DNA of 7,528 nt from an uncultured Hyphomicrobiales bacterium (GTDB taxonomy: Bacteria; Pseudomonadota; Alphaproteobacteria; Rhizobiales; Beijerinckiaceae), in contig CAIZGQ010000898.1 in NCBI GenBank assembly GCA_903932565.1, positions 1 through 7,528 on the forward strand, written 5' to 3'. The position numbers and the translations under genes are program-made. The notes beneath the pieces were generated by a model. The model was not told the DNA's origin. It saw nothing but the letters and a program-made list of their open reading frames with translations, and made no database searches. Of this stretch, positions 6,369-7,528 are shown one piece after another; the first letter of the stretch is position 1, and each line of letters begins with the position of its first letter.

Positions 6369-6968
6369 ATGTCGATTTTTTCGATGAAGCGCACGTTGGT
6401 TGCGGCTGTTGCAGGCAGTGCCTTGCTGATGTCGGCGTTCGCGCCGCTCGCCCGCGCCGAGGAGCGCCTGCCGACAATTGCGCCAGACAAGTATGACGCG
6501 GATCAGAAAAAGGCTGCCGAGGATTTTCTCGCGACCCGAAAAGTGCCTGTGTTTGGCCCGTTTGAGCCGCTGATGTACAGCCCGCAAGTGATGACCCTGT
6601 CGCGCAGCATGGGCGATTATCTGCGCTACAATTCAGCCATCGGCAACACGCTGAGCGAGCTTGTCATTCTCATCACAGCGCGGGAATGGACGCAGGATTA
6701 CGAGTGGTATGTCCACAATCCGATTGCGCTGAAGGCGGGCATCAAGAAAGACATTTCGGATGCGATCATCGATGGCCGCCGCCCGACTGGCATGAGTGAG
6801 GACGAGGAAATCGTTTATGATTTCACCACCGAGCTGCACAAGAACAAGCGCGTCTCGGATACAACTTATGCCCGCGCCGACAAGCGTTTTGGCAAAAAGG
6901 GTGTGGTCGATCTGACCGGCATCGCAGCTTACTACACGCTGCTGGCGATGGAGCTCAACATGGCGTAG
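6369..6968 (+). CDS. Exported carboxymuconolactone decarboxylase (CMD)-family protein
   Basis: A 199-residue protein. Residues 1-30 are a Sec signal peptide (MKR start region, hydrophobic core, cleavage after ARA), so it should work in the periplasm. The mature part is one helical CMD domain. Its core is the segment TLSELVILITAREWTQDYEW followed by H116, with E97, R105, W107, E112 and H116 as likely active-site residues. The AhpD-type CxxC pair is absent and the protein has no cysteine, so a thiol peroxidase role is unlikely. CMD-family members include gamma-carboxymuconolactone decarboxylase and many uncharacterised proteins, and the substrate here is unknown. No other catabolic genes for protocatechuate are visible, so a true pcaC role is not supported. 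The ATG at 6369 has GGAGG four to five bases upstream. A paralogue follows after 294 bp. Confidence 0.88.
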   Translation: MSIFSMKRTLVAAVAGSALLMSAFAPLARAEERLPTIAPDKYDADQKKAAEDFLATRKVPVFGPFEPLMYSPQVMTLSRSMGDYLRYNSAIGNTLSELVILITAREWTQDYEWYVHNPIALKAGIKKDISDAIIDGRRPTGMSEDEEIVYDFTTELHKNKRVSDTTYARADKRFGKKGVVDLTGIAAYYTLLAMELNMA

Positions 6969-7262
6969 TACAAGGCTCCTGCTGGCGCCACGCGCATTCC
7001 GCGCTTGCCGGAGTGAGGTGAGGCTTCATAACGAAACCCTCACCCGTCATGCTCCGCATGCCACTGTGTCCATCGCAAGTCGGGTCTACCCGACTTGCGC
7101 ATTCCAGATGCCGAACCCTGGCTAGAGCCGGGTTCGGTGGGAGAAGGATCAAGCTGCGGCTCCTCCCTCTCCATTGGGAGAGGGTGGCGCGGGGACCGCG
7201 CCGGGTGAGGGTTGTAGCTGCAATGAGAACGCCGACGATCCCTCCCCACATCAGAGACGCCC
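6969..7262 (+). other. Spacer between the two CMD-family genes
   Basis: This 294-bp gap has no gene. Bases 7035-7213 are the palindromic element. The 66 bases before it and 49 after it show no clear terminator or promoter. The last stretch holds only a weak purine patch (AGAGA) before the next ATG. Confidence 0.6.
7035..7213. repeat. Palindromic intergenic element with 12-bp terminal inverted repeats and five hairpins
   Basis: The ends AACCCTCACCCG (7035-7046) and CGGGTGAGGGTT (7202-7213) are perfect reverse complements. Five hairpins lie between them. They are CATGC-TCC-GCATG (7048-7060); an 11-bp perfect stem with TCTA loop (7074-7099); an 8-bp stem CCGAACCC/GGGTTCGG with an inner 3-bp stem (7111-7137); CCCTCTCC/GGAGAGGG (7165-7184); and GGCGCGG-GGA-CCGCGCC (7186-7202). 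The whole could fold as a closed multi-branch RNA or cruciform. It resembles the REP/MITE-like non-coding repeats found in many copies in Rhizobiales. Only one copy is in this window, so its repeat status is inferred. It encodes no protein. No target-site duplication was established. Confidence 0.75.
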
Positions 7263-7528
7263 ATGACACCCGCTCCGCGCTTTTCCACGCTTGCTCCCGA
7301 AGCTTATTCGGACGCCCAGATCAAAGCCGAGGCGGATTTCCGCGCGACGCGAAACGCCGGGTTTTCTGCCCCCTGGCATGTGATGATCCGCAGCCCGGAG
7401 CTGCTCACACATGCGCAGCGACTTGGATTTTATCTTCGCAATCATTGCGCCTTTTCAGGATTGATGGCCGAGTTTGCAACTCTTCTTGTGGTTCGCGACT
7501 GGACGCAGGATTTTGAGTGGAACGCGCA
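7263..7528 (+). CDS. Second CMD-family protein, no signal peptide, 3'-truncated by window edge
   Basis: Reading from ATG 7263 gives 88 codons open to the window end. It begins MTPAPRFSTLAPEAYSDAQ and ends in RDWTQDFEWNA. It aligns along its length with the first CMD gene: APEAYSDAQ against APDKYDADQ, DFRATR against DFLATR, and VVRDWTQDFEW against ITAREWTQDYEW. The active-site Glu (in AEFATLLVVRDWTQDFEW), Arg, Trp and Glu positions are kept; the His would fall just past the edge. Unlike its neighbour it starts directly with the domain, so it should be cytoplasmic. It has one cysteine (C65) but no CxxC in the visible part. The ribosome binding site is weak. CMD-family membership is clear; the reaction is unknown. 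Confidence 0.85.
   Translation, partial: MTPAPRFSTLAPEAYSDAQIKAEADFRATRNAGFSAPWHVMIRSPELLTHAQRLGFYLRNHCAFSGLMAEFATLLVVRDWTQDFEWNA

Noticed and set aside
6369..6968. AhpD-type alkylhydroperoxidase
   Set aside because: The catalytic CxxC motif is missing and the protein contains no cysteine.
7035..7213. CRISPR array or tRNA-like cloverleaf
   Set aside because: The hairpins differ from each other and are not direct repeats with spacers, and no acceptor stem, anticodon arm or TTCGA loop is arranged as in a tRNA.

Overview
The window is GC-rich chromosomal DNA from an alphaproteobacterium, most likely of the Rhizobiales/Hyphomicrobiales. The pointers are a TrcR (DUF1013) cell-cycle regulator, a subgroup-Ib aspartate aminotransferase of rhizobial type, a secreted ComEA-like helix-hairpin-helix protein with a Pro/Ala linker, and a GC-rich palindromic intergenic element of a kind common in these genomes. 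The genus cannot be fixed from the sequence alone. I see no phage, transposase, CRISPR array, rRNA or tRNA.

Left arm, minus strand (1-2064). Read in the direction of transcription there is a small single-pass membrane protein (1810-2064), a secreted helix-hairpin-helix protein (1280-1669), a strong hairpin (1209-1234), and then uvrC (1-1189), which runs off the left edge. The uvrC part present carries the GIY-YIG nuclease, the four-cysteine Fe-S motif, the UVR motif and the start of the central region.

Divergent spacer (2065-2352). It separates the minus-strand arm from the plus-strand arm and holds at best one doubtful small minus-strand ORF.

Right arm, plus strand (2353-7528). The order is an aspartate/prephenate-type aminotransferase (2353-3555), trcR (3752-4459) with a good intrinsic terminator behind it, then crcB (fluoride channel) overlapping a RluC/RluD-type pseudouridine synthase by four bases through a TTG start. 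After these come two tandem paralogues of the carboxymuconolactone decarboxylase (CMD) family. The first has a signal peptide. The second has none and is cut by the right edge. Between them lies a roughly 180-bp element with perfect 12-bp terminal inverted repeats enclosing five hairpins.

Most of the window is housekeeping: DNA repair, amino-acid metabolism, cell-cycle transcription, fluoride export and rRNA modification. The accessory-looking part is the right end, with the export-differing CMD pair and the structured element. I found no clear new defence or mobile system. Two genes, uvrC and the second CMD gene, extend beyond the window.
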